Shown: positions 51,680-64,000 of the stretch, one piece after another
Layout of the letters: every line of letters begins with the position of its first letter
Numbering within the stretch: the stretch's first letter is position 1
Assembly: GCF_036370855.1 (NCBI RefSeq)
Contig: NC_088102.1
Location: 38,911,835 to 38,975,834 of the forward strand
Direction: 5' to 3'
Length of the DNA: 64,000 nucleotides
Source: Dromaius novaehollandiae
Lineage: Eukaryota; Chordata; Aves; Casuariiformes; Dromaiidae
Translations under genes and position numbers: made by a program
Notes under the pieces: generated by a model
What the model was told of the DNA's origin: nothing
Databases searched by the model: none
What the model saw: the letters and a program-made list of their open reading frames with translations, nothing else

Positions 51680-54600
51680 CTGTAACAGAAAACAAAAAAA
51701 CCACATTGATTTGAACTGGAAGTGTTATAAGCATTTGAAATAGAACAATAGAGCAAATATTAAGAAATATTGCAAGCTGCAGATTGTTTTTATTAATATA
51801 GTTGTTTACACCCCAGCCCAAAACTTACAAGCACTCCAAAGAGATGTTTCTTTTCCCCTTTATATTTTCCTACATCTGTTTCATCCGTCCAGAATGTAAA
51901 GATCTCACACTGCAAATTCCCCATCACTGCAATATTTCAGTGTGTAATAATTTCTCCCAAATTGCAGGGCTCTATTTTTATGTAATAGGTGATGCTTACT
52001 CACTAAGGGTAAGAATAGTATGTTGCCTGCAATGTAGTCTTAGCACTAATGAAGGCACTTGTTTCCCAGGAAACTAGAGTTGCTTATGCCAGTGATGTAG
52101 AGCAACATTTCATCCAGCTGCACAGTCACACCTGATCAGCAGTCAGGGAGCTGAATGTATGGAGGCGAAAAGCAGGCCCCCACTATTCCCTTTAGCAAAC
52201 AGTTCTGAAGGAAATAAAACAATTTTTTCCCCCTCCAACATCCTTTCAAGAAGCTGCAGCTGTTTTAGTTAGAGGGAAAAGGTGAAGAAGAGTTTTAGTG
52301 AAAGCTACTTTTCAAGTAGAGAGGTAATAACACCGCAAAATGAAATTATTTCACCAGTATCAACAGACTTAACTGTGTTGCCACCCTAAACCCTCCTCTA
52401 GTTTTCCCTGGTGCAGAGGGAAAAAAGAAAACCCCAAACCCCTCAAGACCAAAAGCCTCACCAATATTCCTCAGAATCTGGCAATACATAGCAAACATAA
52501 CAGTTGGATCTCCTTCACCTCTCTCACTTTTACCCACAGATTCAGCAGCAACACGTTTAAGGCACTCATTTGGACAACAGCCACTACTACCACCTTGCTC
52601 TAGATTGATGCTAATCTGGTGCACAGCACTTAATGTAGTCAGAGCCCATATGCAGCCTATCCACAACACTGTCTTAACATTCTGATTATAAAATATCTGC
52701 TTTCAGCCATACTTTTCTTTTACCAGGCTAACAAGCTCAGGGCAAAATTTTCTATGCCAGCTGTCTATACCAGGTTGGCCTTTTGGAAAGGACTTTGGCA
52801 AAAAAACATCCAACTCATTTCCCAAAAGAAATCAGTAAAGTTTTGTTTCAAGTAGACAAAACTGTTAATAAATGGGATAATAACTCATCTCACAGATGCA
52901 CAGTTAACACATGCAACATAATCTGATACTATCATGACAAGCACTATGAAAAAAAGCCAATGGATGCTAGCAATTCTGTATTACAGAATTTCAACAGTGT
53001 TCAGTAAGACCTTAGACCTTACACTTCTAATATCTGGGAAAAAACCAAAATGAATTACTTTGCTACTTCTTGTTCACACAGTCAAATTTAAGATGGACTG
53101 GTAACCTTTATTCTGAAATTCCCTCAAACCTGAATGCTTTTGTTTTGCATCCTCAATGTAATTTATGGTTAACGTAGCTTCCACATATGATCTGGTCATG
53201 CAGGTAAAAAAGACTGTATCCCAAAATTGAAGTGGGTTGCAGATACACCCTTTTCTGTATACAATCATCAAGCTGCCTTTAAGCAAATAGCAAAGCAATT
53301 TTACATTGCATTTCGTTAGCCTGTTTCTAAGAAGTACGTCGATTTCAAGGTATATTTACTATTTCTAATTGCAATTTTTATTGTTTGCAGTATTGAGGCA
53401 AATTCTCTTCCAGTACAGTTCACTAATATAATACCTGAAATCAGAATGAAGACAATCTCCATCGCTTGATTCAAGCACTGCACTTACTAGAAATGTAGTT
53501 CAGGGGAGAAATATCAGGCTTGGATAAACAGACCAAGAGCAGGTGTTGCTAAGCGCAGTATGTTTAGACTTCCATCAACCACACTTAGCATTTTTGAACT
53601 ATTCAAGAGAACAAAAAAAGCATCACTTCATCCTCTAATTACTTCCCATGATCCACTTTCTCAAAGACAAGGTAGGAAAGAGTCCTCTCTCTGTGTATGT
53701 GGATTTATCAGATCTTTTCCCCTCTAGGCCACACTACTGAACATTTCAGCAAGTAGACCTCCTTGCATTTGACAAGCATATATCTCCTTGGATATGCTTC
53801 ATGCTTAGCGTATATCACAGGAACTAGGCTGTTTGCTTGGACAAGCATGCTTGCATGCCCCTTCCTTAAGTAGTCCTAGCAGCATTAGCCTGATCATTAG
53901 GTTTTATGAAACTATTGCTCTGAACATGTTTTGCCATCCATTTCAACATCTCACATATGTTTTTGCATCTTGAGTGCAGAGTTGTCCTAACAATTATTGC
54001 TGGTTTTCAGACAGCAGAGGAAGCCTCCTCATCATGGTAGCTTGCTGTTTTTGCCTTCTACTTGGGATGGCACCTTTCTTCTGTTTCTCTTGTCTCCACT
54101 TCAAAGACAGATCCCCGAGTTTCTTTCAGGTGCAATGTTGCCTAGGCAGTATTTACTTTTAAGAGGAGAACAAGTTTTAAATATTCTCAGACATGTAGCA
54201 TCTTTGCAAGTTAGCTCCTGGATTTTGTTAAGATTTTTTCAAGAAAATTAGAACACACTTAGATTTTGTATGAACCAATATAACTGCAGGAGAAGGAGGC
54301 TGCTTTGAAGTCACTTTGGGAAAGGTTTATTTATGAAGAGAAGTCATCTAAAGTATATTAAGTAAGCTCAGAGAGATTCCACATTCTTGCTGCTATTGCT
54401 GCCAAAAGCTTTTTTGCTCACTCTGCAAGCACCAGAGAAAATAGAGCGAAGAGAAAAGTTCTTTCTCTGTCAGAGGACTAACGAACTGGATATTAGTCAC
54501 TGATGCCCCAAGTCTGGATACAAAAATAGGAACAATGGAAAAGAGGAGTACAAAACTGCTTCTCTATCTACTTCAGCAGAGATGCTGCAAAGGGCATAAC

Positions 54601-55346
54601 TGAATTGCTTGTACTACATGGTGTTAAAGCCTCAAAATTTAAAACAAAAAAGTAGTTATACCTTTAGTGTGGCAATAAGTGGAACCAGCTATCTTAGATT
54701 ATCTGTTAAGGCAGAGGCAGCTAGCCACAATGACATTAATCTGTCACCATAGCAACAAGGGCAAACAGACTTTGCTATCTTTGCTACACTGATGATTTTC
54801 AGACAAATGGGTCCTACAATAGTCATCCTCAAAAAAACCAAAAAAACAAAAAAACCCAAAAACCCAAGGTATTCCCTTTCTCTTAAGATCCAGTACAAAA
54901 TAGTCTTCATTCTGAAAATCCTTACGAGCTAAGCTCCATTTCACCTTTTCTGAAACTGTCTTCTAACTGCATAATTCTCTGTGGCTCTCCTCTAAGTCCC
55001 ACACATTAGAGGGAATGCCTCATTTGTTTCTTTTGCAATGCAATTCATTTTCCTGACAGCACACCCTAATGTCTTACACACTTAATTGAGGAGAAAGGGC
55101 TATTTTTCTATCTCATTTTGCTTAGCCCTAGTGGTAAATGTTTGCTGCAAAGTGATAATTTTAGTTCACAGCTGCACTTTTCAATACCATCCTTGTAAGG
55201 TTCAGGTCTCTGAAATGGAAAGCAATGAGCAATTCATCTGGATTGATGTGTCCAGCACACTGTCTGGAGTCAAGGCTTCATGTATGCTTTATCAATGAGC
55301 TTGTTAAGTCTCATTTTGGGTTTCTGAAGCCTCTCACTTAAATACC

Positions 55347-55351
<5 letters not shown>

Positions 55352-55385
<34 letters not shown>
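55352..55385. repeat. Poly-A run of 34
   Basis: Thirty-four uninterrupted A on the plus strand (poly-T in the DCAF5 transcript), the longest homopolymer in the window. No polyadenylation hexamer or gene-like body was found just before it. Confidence 0.97.
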
Positions 55386-55389
<4 letters not shown>

Positions 55390-56444
55390 AGCCCTCAGCA
55401 ACTTAACCACTGTATTCTCAGTACTAGCAGAAATCAAAGCATAAACCACTGAGTTATTGAGTTCTATTCTTTCAAGGTCCCTAAAACAAAACAAAAGCAA
55501 AAACACAACCACAAAGATCAAAGTCATCCTCATGAGTGCTGCTTATTTCATCAGGGTTAAGCCTGAGATGAATTTGTATCTCATTTGGAATCAGCATTAA
55601 AATAGCAAGTGTGTTGCCAGAAGCATGTGGGATTCCTGAATGGCTTGTCTGTATCATGCCTAGATGCTGGTGCTATCAGTTCCTCACTTCTACAAGTACT
55701 AAATTTAGGCCAGCTAGTCTAAAAATTAGAGCTCAGACAAAAAACTGCTTGCATCCACATTTTTAAATCATCATGGTTTTTCTACAGCTGAGGGAATGGA
55801 ACATCAACCAACCACGGTGAAGTTATCTTCTGTGATTTAATTCCATAATGTTTTTTAGAAGATACTTGAAGGACAGTGGAAGGAAGGAGGCTTAAGGATC
55901 TGATTTAAAAAACTAACTATAGTTTTTATTCATGGCTGTTCCTCTGTCATCTCAACTTCTCCAGGCAAGCATATCAAGCATTTACATGGGGGAAAGCAAG
56001 CCATAAAGGGAAGAACTCGTGTTCTGAGCTGTTTTAAATGCAGTAAATAACCATCTTCCACCGGTTTTCAAGCCTTCTCTCCCATCTGTTCTATCTGCTG
56101 CTCCCCTGCACAGGCTTTCCTGCCAGCCACCACTGTCTTTATTCCTGTGTTTACCACTCCGATGGTCTCCTCCTTACTCCCTAGCTCCTCAATCTGGACA
56201 CATTTTCCTCTGCTCGTTCAAGGCTCTCTCCTCAGGCCGTTCTTTCCTCTTTGCATTAGGGACATTCCAGAGGCTCTCAGAACTGTTGGGCTGTTTCCTT
56301 CTGTTTTCCCTTACTGCTAGCGGCTGTTGCTAGCCTCCAGCCTATCTTTTTGCAATGACATCTGTAGAAATAGCTGGAGTGAAAAAGAAACCACCACCAT
56401 ATGGTCACACAGAAACTGCTGTTCACTAAAATCACACAGACCAG

Positions 56445-56520
56445 ACTAGATATGGGACTTGAACTTTAAGACAACCTGATCCCCAAACAAGGCACATTAC
56501 AAGCTGAGCCAGGCTGACAC
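56445..56520 (-). mobile_element. tRNA-like SINE relic, second copy, opposite orientation
   Basis: The plus strand shows GGGACTTGAAC (reverse complement of a B-box-like GTTCAAGTCCC) and, about 40 bp on, AAGCTGAGCCA (reverse complement of an A-box-like TGGCTCAGCTT), with CCCCAAACAAGGCAC between. This is the same promoter layout as the copy at 45.43 kb, so the two probably belong to one ancient tRNA-derived family. It is degenerate and lies inside a DCAF5 intron. Confidence 0.42.
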
Positions 56521-58279
56521 ACAGCCAAAAAGTGAGTTCTGTCTCGCTAATAAACTTCATACATGGAACACTTTTCCCTTGATTTGTTTCCAGCTTGCAG
56601 TGTTTGGGGAATTCAGTTGCTTCAAAGCAGCTAAGCGAGTTCCCTGCACACACTGTGACACAACAGGCACTCTCTTTTAAAGAGGCATTCAAGCACAGCT
56701 GTCTTTGAAAGAGTTACACAACCTGTGACTGGACGCTTAATCGAACTAACCTTTTAATCACTAGGGGAAAAAAAATGTATACAAAAGCAGCACAGGGAAT
56801 GTTTATACCAATGCTAATCCAACAGTCAAAGCACACTCATGAGGAAGGACTCATAGGGTGAAGGGTCAGCAGATCCAAAATCCAAAAACGAGACTTCAGA
56901 TTGCATGAATCAAGGTCCCAAAGCAAAAAAAAATTCCTCTAACAAAACTGCTTTTAAACAGTGGCAGGCTGACTACTTTAAAATTTAAAATCAATGAGCT
57001 GCTAAGACTATTCTCAATGCACGTCTGTTCAAGGCCCGCATTTAATATATTTTGTGACAAAGCTATTTGTATACAAACCTGCCAGAGGGACCCAGATGAA
57101 GGAAAAAGTGGAAAAGCAAATTGAAATACCAGTGGAAGACATAGGAGAAGGAAAGTTGAAGTAGGATCAGATCCCAAAGGCTGTGAGTAGCTGTAATGCA
57201 AGTGATGCAGCTGGACAGTGGGCCATGGTCCGAAGGATTTAGGCCAGTTCTGGTCCCTAAGTTACAGACTATTAAAATATTCCTTGGCAGGACAAGTTCA
57301 TTCAGCCAACCTGTAGTTGACTAAAAGCATTTACTTATACTCAAATGACCTCAATTATGGCCATTTGCAGGCAAGACTCTTTTAAAGCCATTCAACAAAT
57401 GGCTAGAAGCAGTATCAGTTCTTTCTTCTACTTAAAAATTAAATCATTCTATTTTCTTTTCTCTTGTTGTTAGACCTAAATTATAGCAAAATTTCTATGG
57501 CAGTGCAAAATGCATTAGTGTAGCACAGATTCCTCTGCCCCTTTCTCCCCCAAAGAAACCTCTGTTGATAGAAACAACAAAGTTTCTGCCTTGCTCCCAG
57601 GAGACTGTCTTTCCCTAAGGAAAGAAAGTTCAAGAATCTAACAAAGCTTGTCTTCTCTTTGCAATCCACATAATGAGGCCCAAACTTTTTGAAAATAGCG
57701 TAAGTTATTACAGGATTCAGAAAAGACAGATAGTGGAAGGCAGTAGGAGTCCTCTTCCCTCTGGAAGCCACAGAAAGTTATGTTAAATTGTTCCAAAGCA
57801 GAAGCATGTACTTAGAAGTAAAAATTACAGAAAGGCATACGAGGCAATTTTGAGGCCAAGTTCAGCTAGGTCAGGATAGGCTAAGGCTCAACTACACTGT
57901 TCAAAGAGAATTTTATTAAATTTTATAGCCCAAAGTGTTAGAAGTCTTAGGAGATTACATAGTACAGCTATGACCAAACTCTTAGGAGATGGACTGTCTG
58001 TAGAATACTTTAGCTGCATACAGAAGGAAACTGGAAAAAAATTCCTTTTTCAAGCTACAAATCCAGGAAATTCAGGTCTTATCCCTTACCTCTAAAATCT
58101 TTAAAATGGAGGGGGGTATTTAAAGTTGAAATATCTGATAAAATCTGCATCAGTTAGTCAGCTAATGAGACATACCACCTCATAAAAAAATAAAATGAGC
58201 TGAGAGGATGGGCATGAGCAAAAGAAAGTGTTTCTTCCTTAAATATTGGAACAGCACATTTTCCAATAATTACTCTTAC

Positions 58280-58407
58280 CTTTATAATCTTTTCAACGCC
58301 AGAAGAACAGATCATGTAAGTATGAGGATTAAACCGGACTTGGTTTACAATTGATCGATGACCTTTCAATACCATAAAAGCACCGTTGACAACCCTGCCA
58401 ATGCCAC
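58280..58407 (-). CDS. DCAF5: DCAF5 penultimate coding exon (WD40 repeat)
   Basis: This 128-bp exon sits between a T-rich tract plus CCCTAG acceptor (AG at 58409-58408) and donor GTAAGAG (58279 down). It starts with the last two bases of a split glycine codon and then reads GIGRVVNGAFMVLKGHRSIV, NQVRFNPHTYMICSSGVEKI and IK, 43 codons counting the split one. This is a WD40 repeat: the GH dipeptide (KGHRS), the V-x-F-N-P strand and a terminal strand that continues as IWSPYK in the next exon, so WD is replaced by the W-S of that exon. It matches human DCAF5 essentially residue for residue as I remember it. WD40 repeats of DCAF proteins form the propeller that docks on DDB1 and binds substrate. 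Earlier WD40 exons must lie beyond position 64000. Confidence 0.96.
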
Positions 58408-59023
58408 CTAGGGAAAAAAAAAATAAGCACACACAAATGAATAACTAAATTTTCACATTCCTGCCATTCATAATTGTTTAAAGTCATATTATACCTGACA
58501 ATGCACTTCAACTCTTTTCTGCAATATTTCTATGGCCTGTGTTAGCTGCAGAATTCTGATTTTATGAGCAAAGTCCCTTCAAAAAGCTGCAAGTCTGATG
58601 AAGAGTATCCTTCCTGCAAATTAGGACTTGGAGGCAAGCTCTAGTTCAACTATCTGAACAAACAATGAAGGCTTTTGACCCAATACGACAAGTATGTGAA
58701 TAAGAACAACATAAATATTTAATGGAACCACAAGTGAAACCAGAAGGCCTAAGGCATAACAGTAGTTACAGTTTGTGAATTTGCTAATAAAGCTAAATAC
58801 AGAGGTTGACTTTTTAAATTGCTATACCCTGATATCAGCAATTCATTGCCGTCATAATTGATCCTATGGATAGGAATGTAAGGGAGTTAATCTTCAGAGC
58901 TACTAGCCTGAGCTACTACATTACAGATAGAGTTAAGGCTTCCCTAGACTAGGATTTGTAACAATTTGCATTTCTGTGGAGCAAGCTTAAAGAGAAATAA
59001 CACAACTGATCAGTAGGTTATAC

Positions 59024-59082
59024 ACTTCTATACACCTATATCACCTTCTATCTGTCAAGTTACATAAATGGCAAGAAACTGT
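59024..59082. repeat. Local duplicated segment, copy A
   Basis: TACACCTATATCACCTTCTA followed by TCTGTCAAGTTACATAAATG and GCAAGAAACTGT. A near copy lies about 530 bp to the right, with most differences being transitions. The boundaries are approximate. Confidence 0.6.
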
Positions 59083-59552
59083 CACACAGTAAATGTACAT
59101 TATATATTATTCACCCAAATAAAATGATAAATTTGTTGGAAAGCATACTTGATTATCTGAATAAACAAGAGTTAATGAACATGCTAGGATTAACATTGCA
59201 AGTAAAAGCAGCCAAGACTTTTAAAAGAATAGAAGTAAAAACTGAGAACAGCTTTAGAGGAAAAGAATCTTTACATTTACAACTACAAAGGTTGTAAATA
59301 CACCTTATAGAAAGGCAACATCATTTCATTAGCTTCTGTCTACTTATAGTCATGTTAACACTAAACAAGTAGACTTTATGTATATGTAAAGTTATAGGTA
59401 TATATAAAGCTGTATAATTGCTTCTTCCTGCTGAAAGTGTTTGCTATACTTCTTTGTCCTCCACAGCTTTTTCTGCTGAAATAGCTGCAGGTTGAGCCCT
59501 AAACCCAACGCTGAAAAAAAAAATCTTCTAAAACAAAAAGTCATATAGCTCC

Positions 59553-59610
59553 CCTACACCCTACATCACCTTCTATTTGTTAGGTTACATAAACAGCAAA
59601 GAACTGTAGC
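59553..59610. repeat. Local duplicated segment, copy B
   Basis: CTACACCCTACATCACCTTC followed by TATTTGTTAGGTTACATAAA and CAGCAAAGAACTGT. It pairs with copy A at 59.03 kb in the same orientation, with roughly 80-85% identity over about 50 bp by eye. Confidence 0.6.
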
Positions 59611-62600
59611 CTGTGTTTAGCTCTCCTCCTCTTAGAGATGTTCCACCCTTTCCATTCATTATATCTACACTCTGAATATCTAACTGATGTGTATAAAGCA
59701 TGATAAGGATTTGAAAGTGAGGAGTCATCCACCACTGCCCCCCTAAAAAGTCCATACCTATCTAAAAACAGATCTTTACAGCTTCTGAAAAGTGTTCTGT
59801 TTGCACAGATAAGTGTTTGCAGACCACAACTGCAGTCTTAGGACGCTTTGGGACAGAAAGAGCCACACGTCGCACGTGGCAACATGTAATCATCCAAACT
59901 GCACTGAGACCGAGCTACCTGGCACAGTTCTCTTCTTTGGGCACATCTGCACTTTCTGTAGAGGTTAGAAGGCAAGCTCAGCATTCAGCCATTCCAGCAA
60001 GATTTTGCTTGTGTAAGCAAAGTTGACCAAGAAGTAACTGAGTGGAGAGCAAGTTCATGAAATATCAAATTGGGCCCTTCTCGATTTTCCTTCCCATTTT
60101 ACGGGCCTCCTCATGCCTTTTCATTCTGCTCACCCTGCTAGACGTTCATGACCACATTTGTGGCTGATGGCAAGTTGCCCTACTCCCACAGCATTCCTTC
60201 CAGCCAAATCACAGTTGTCAATCCAGTTGCACACATCTAGCCAACTGTAGATGGTTACATCAAGTCCAGTTCTCAAAGCACTTATCTTGGCATAGCAGAC
60301 AAACATTCCAGGAAAAGGGCCTCAGGAGTGAAGAGTCAATTTACTTAAAAAATGTTTCCAAGGCTCTAAGTAATGCCTAAAATGAAGTTTTAACTATCCA
60401 TGGACTCTAGCTGCCCAAATTCAGTACAACACAAGAGATACACACACTACAAAGCACTCATAAAAGAGTCAGATGTTAGAGACAATGAGCAAAAGAACAA
60501 TTCTAATGCAGATGAAATACAAGCTTAGGACACTAATAACTTAGACTGTGTTTCCAATTTGGTCACTGGTTTCTTGCGGGACTGTCAGCAATGTGAGTTA
60601 ACCCATGATTATTTCCCTAGTGAAACAGTGGTGGTAGTTATTTCATGCCAAAACTTTTTTCTGAAACTTTATATGTTTTATAAACACACTTAGAACACTG
60701 AATAAAAAGTACACACCATGCCACGTCCACAAAACAACTCTACTATGGCCATATTCAAATTCAGACAGTGTATATAGGAACTCCAAAGATTTCTGCTTTA
60801 ATACTAAAATTCTTAAATTAAAGTTTCTTTTAAGCTCATAACCATAAAACCAGAGAAATCAGTGTAGTAGAGCACACTTCATTCCTCTCAGAGTAAAGGT
60901 CACCTTCCCCACCAAGCCCCCTAAAACTGCCAACTGACCAATTACAGAAAAAGTCCCCTAGAAGGAGATTACTGCAATCACAAAGCTTAACAGCCAGCTT
61001 TTTCCAGATGTAAGGTTTTAATCTTTTAAAGCAAGAAGTATCAGCTCCAGCACTACCCTGTTAATCTCTATGTCAAATACAAGAGACTGCCCTAGAATCT
61101 CATTTCTGGACAACTGCCTGTCAACTTCTATGAGCTAAGTGATGCCTCTAAATCTATACTTAATGCAGAGTTTTCTTCTATATCCTTATCCTTCCATCCT
61201 TCACTTTACAGTAGCCCAGCAAAATTGGTATCTCATACATTATGTGAGTATCTACACGCCAGGTAGATGCTTGTGTCCAGACGTGCCTGGAACTCCCTGG
61301 GTCTCAGCAGGCCTGGCTCAGTAGTGGTGTATCTGCAGCCACACAGCTTCTAGCCATTTCACAGTATGAGTTGAGCTTGCTCATGCCTGCTGGCAAAAAA
61401 ATTTTAAAAAGTGCTTCTATACATTAAGCTGAAATTGGCCATCAATTGCTTGAATTGCTGATACCGTCTTACATTTTATATGTAGTAATTTCTATTTCTT
61501 TTTGCTGTCTTCGCTTGAGCTGCAATATTTATTTGTATTGTTTTGCCAGAATGATTTCGCTATCCCAATAAAACTCCAATTTTGCTTTTGGGTGGTGGGG
61601 GTGAGTGGGCAGGTTATTTGTTTGCTTTTTAGTTTAGTGGCATGACAACTCCTGCAACTGGTTTAGGATGACAGGTTTTATATTCTTGGATAGCTACCAC
61701 ATACATATAAGCAGTCCTTATGCAGAAGCCAGCGACTTAGTTTATATACAGCTTACTATTAAAGAAGGCAAACAAAAACCAAAACAAACAAACAATCTTA
61801 AGCAGCTGATTGGGGAGATTTTAAAAGGTTTCTAACCTCTAAGTAGTGGAGGGAGGTAAGGGAAATACACTAGCTGGTTTTGCAATGCTTCCCAAAAATT
61901 GCTACGCTTAAAGACAGTTCTGAGTAGCAGTTCAGTGTTCTAGCTGTCCTGGTCAATGCTTTTTTGGTCCACTTGTATTTGATACACAAAGTGAAATCAA
62001 GAAAATACCTTTTTTATACACTCTACAACTAAGTGCTCCAAAGAAGAGCAATATAGAGTTTCAAAAAATTCTCAAAATAATATCCCACTACAATATTTGA
62101 CCAGCAGGAATGAAAACCTTACAAAAGACTAAATCTTAAGTGTACATTTTAAAAGACATTTGCTCTACACACACACAATGTTTGACAAGAATACCATGGC
62201 AACACAGGGCACATGTACAGGCTTTGATACAGACAGAAGGAAGTAATATTACAATGCTTTGAAGTAGTAGATGTCTAGTAAATTGCCAAAGTGATTACAC
62301 TTTGGCTTGCTTTATTATTTTATGTTTTAAATATTATGCCAATGAAATCCACATTAATTATGCGGGTTTGCAAATAATTTCTGCAAACGGACTGATATTT
62401 CATATACTGAGAACATGCTTGAAGGCATACACCAACACATTAGAAAAGGCTATTAAAACATAATGAAGGGGAGTGAGATACTTGCACCCAAAGCAATCTG
62501 ACTACCCATGCAGAATATGTAATACCCACCCACAATATGTAGCAGCGTTGTTTAAAAAAGAATGAATTATTTGGAGGGGGGAGGAAGGGAGAAGTGATAG

Positions 62601-64000
62601 ATTATTAGGAAAATTACTCTTATGCAGAAAACCTATAAGAATGTGGGACAGTCTCTAAAGCAACAGAAGCTGCATTGCTCCAAACATTTAAAAACTGTCA
62701 AAGCGCTAGAGAACTTACTGGGGTAAGAAGTAATCCTCTACTGGCTCTATAACAAAGGAATTAAATGACCTCATTAAAAAAAGTCTTTTCTATCTAGGAC
62801 TCTGAAAAAGAAGTCCCACTGGTTGCTCATATAAGGTAGAAAGACATTCCATAGACTGATGCATAACTTCATACAAGCTTTGTGAATTACTCAAAGTGCT
62901 GAAAACTCCTGAGAAGAACCAGATGTTTGCAGCTGCTGCCAGTGTGCCACAGCACACCATTTGACTACAGTACTTGGTGCTACAGTAGAAAGCTCATTTA
63001 AAATTCATTTAATTTTCATGACTAATAATCCAGGCCACGTTTAGACCATAGGCCTTTGTCCTGCATTTGAAACTTAGGATGTCATGAGGCACTCACAGGT
63101 AAGGGAGACCGTGCTTTGGAAAGCAAGGGGACAGCACAACACTAGCAATAATGGTGAAGAATTTCAGCATTGCCTTGGTTCTTCCACCAGTTAAGCAAAC
63201 AAAAATATGTAGCATATAAGGCCTCTGCCTTGGGGCAGCAGATGATGCTTAGACTCCTTAAAGGTCTCTTCCTCGTCACTCATACACCCATATTTGTTTT
63301 GTGCAATGCATACCAGCAGATGACTTCCTTCCTGAAAGACCTGGCTCTAGAGAAGCTAGATTTAAACACAAACTTTCTTGCACTGAGAGGAGAGTCCTGC
63401 TGCATCCCCTTTATTGAATCAGCAGTCTCCGATTTCAGCTCCAGCAGCAGCTAGAGCAAATTCCAGGTTTCTCAGCAGCACAGGCAAAACTGATCTTGGC
63501 CACATCAAAGATGGGGTGAGCAATGAGGGCTGGCCACGATCCTTTCTCCTCCTGGCATAGTAAAGAGGAGAGAGTTTGGAGCAGGCACCAGGAGAGCCAG
63601 GCTTGGTATTTCTGCCACTGCTAGAAAAAATGGGATGGTGGGGTCCCCCCCTTCAGAAAGCAGCTCCAATTCCAGCTGCAGATTGCCTCCTTTGCCATCA
63701 TCTAACCAACGCACAACCTCCCAGGCCAGCAGAAGGGATCAGCCTGGCCCTGCAGAGCTTTAGCACAAGCACAGGGAGCAGTGGGCTGGAGGCTGGTGTC
63801 AGCACCTGCTCAGCCAACCTGCTCCTGCAGGCAATCACCTGCTTTGCCTAGCCTATGCCTAGAGCCAGCCCTGGAGTGGTCTTGTAGCTCTGGACAGAAT
63901 TCAAGAGCCAAAGGAAAATTTTGGATTAAAACTTCTAAAGAGTATGCAGAAAGTTGTAAGTTTTTGGTAAAGCCACTCCCCAGTTCTCCCACAGGAGCAA

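Larger units (their letters stand above)
51680..58279 (-). other. DCAF5: DCAF5 intron between the penultimate and last coding exons
   Basis: The intron is bounded by donor GTAAGAG (58279 downward) and a pyrimidine-rich acceptor ending TTACAG at 51680. It interrupts the reading frame on a codon boundary (phase 0, between IIK and IWSPYK). It is about 6.6 kb and contains no other exon I can support. Inside are an A-rich AAAAAAC-type tract (54.83-54.87 kb), a 34-A run at 55.35 kb and a tRNA-like SINE relic at 56.45 kb. Confidence 0.9.
58408..64000 (-). other. DCAF5: DCAF5 intron upstream of the penultimate exon (continues right of window)
   Basis: The acceptor at 58409-58408 opens this intron. 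I searched the minus strand for the expected preceding exon (the WD40 segment ending near LYMWRIP and PEAG) and did not find it, so the intron probably runs beyond the window. It contains an approximate 50-bp local duplication (59.03 and 59.56 kb) and ordinary AT-rich sequence. The phase at its 3' end is 1 (split Gly codon). Confidence 0.85.

Noticed and set aside
49874-51706. Taking the DCAF5 frame from its first Met at 51706
   Set aside because: The nine codons before IWSPYK are intron polypyrimidine tract plus the acceptor. The true exon starts at 51679.
59024-59610. CRISPR-like or satellite array
   Set aside because: Only two diverged copies about 530 bp apart, with no regular spacers, in a vertebrate intron.
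58408-64000. Further upstream DCAF5 exons within the window
   Set aside because: No minus-strand segment encodes the expected preceding WD40 sequence between valid splice sites, so I left none in the annotation.

Overview
This is vertebrate nuclear DNA, most likely from a bird. The evidence is sparse single exons with GT/AG splice sites and long non-coding stretches, one methylation-free-looking CpG island at a promoter, few interspersed repeats, and a degenerate CR1-type LINE 3' end (about 26.4-26.6 kb), the dominant repeat family of birds. Crocodilians or turtles cannot be excluded from sequence alone, but their DNA usually carries more repeats. No prokaryotic, viral, CRISPR or intact mobile-element content was seen.

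Two genes are recognisable, both on the minus strand. (1) ACTN1 (alpha-actinin-1): coding exon 1 at 10525-10629, with its 5'UTR and CpG-island promoter to the right. Positions 1-10524 are the start of intron 1, and the rest of the gene lies left of the window. (2) DCAF5 (DDB1- and CUL4-associated factor 5): the last, large coding exon at 49874-51679 and the preceding 128-bp WD40-repeat exon at 58280-58407. The 3'UTR extends leftward from 49873, and the remaining 5' exons lie right of the window. The order ACTN1-DCAF5, both on the same strand, is the arrangement I recall from human chromosome 14q24, so this is a conserved amniote block.

Layout: 1-10524 is ACTN1 intron 1. 10525-10629 is exon 1. 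10630 to about 11320 is the 5'UTR, promoter and CpG island. About 11.3-44.7 kb is intergenic; it holds a second CpG-rich segment (about 18.8-20.1 kb), a small CpG cluster (about 27.5 kb), a candidate SRF plus TEAD element (28.5 kb), CR1 and other ancient repeat relics, and simple repeats. About 44.8-49.9 kb is the presumed DCAF5 3'UTR. 49874-51679 is the DCAF5 last exon, 51680-58279 an intron, 58280-58407 an exon, and 58408-64000 another intron.

The two proteins do not act in a common pathway: ACTN1 is an actin crosslinker and DCAF5 is a substrate receptor of CRL4 ubiquitin ligase. The most useful leads are regulatory (orphan CpG island, CArG/TEAD pair upstream of ACTN1) and a conserved-looking short module in the disordered DCAF5 tail. 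I found no convincing new biological system.
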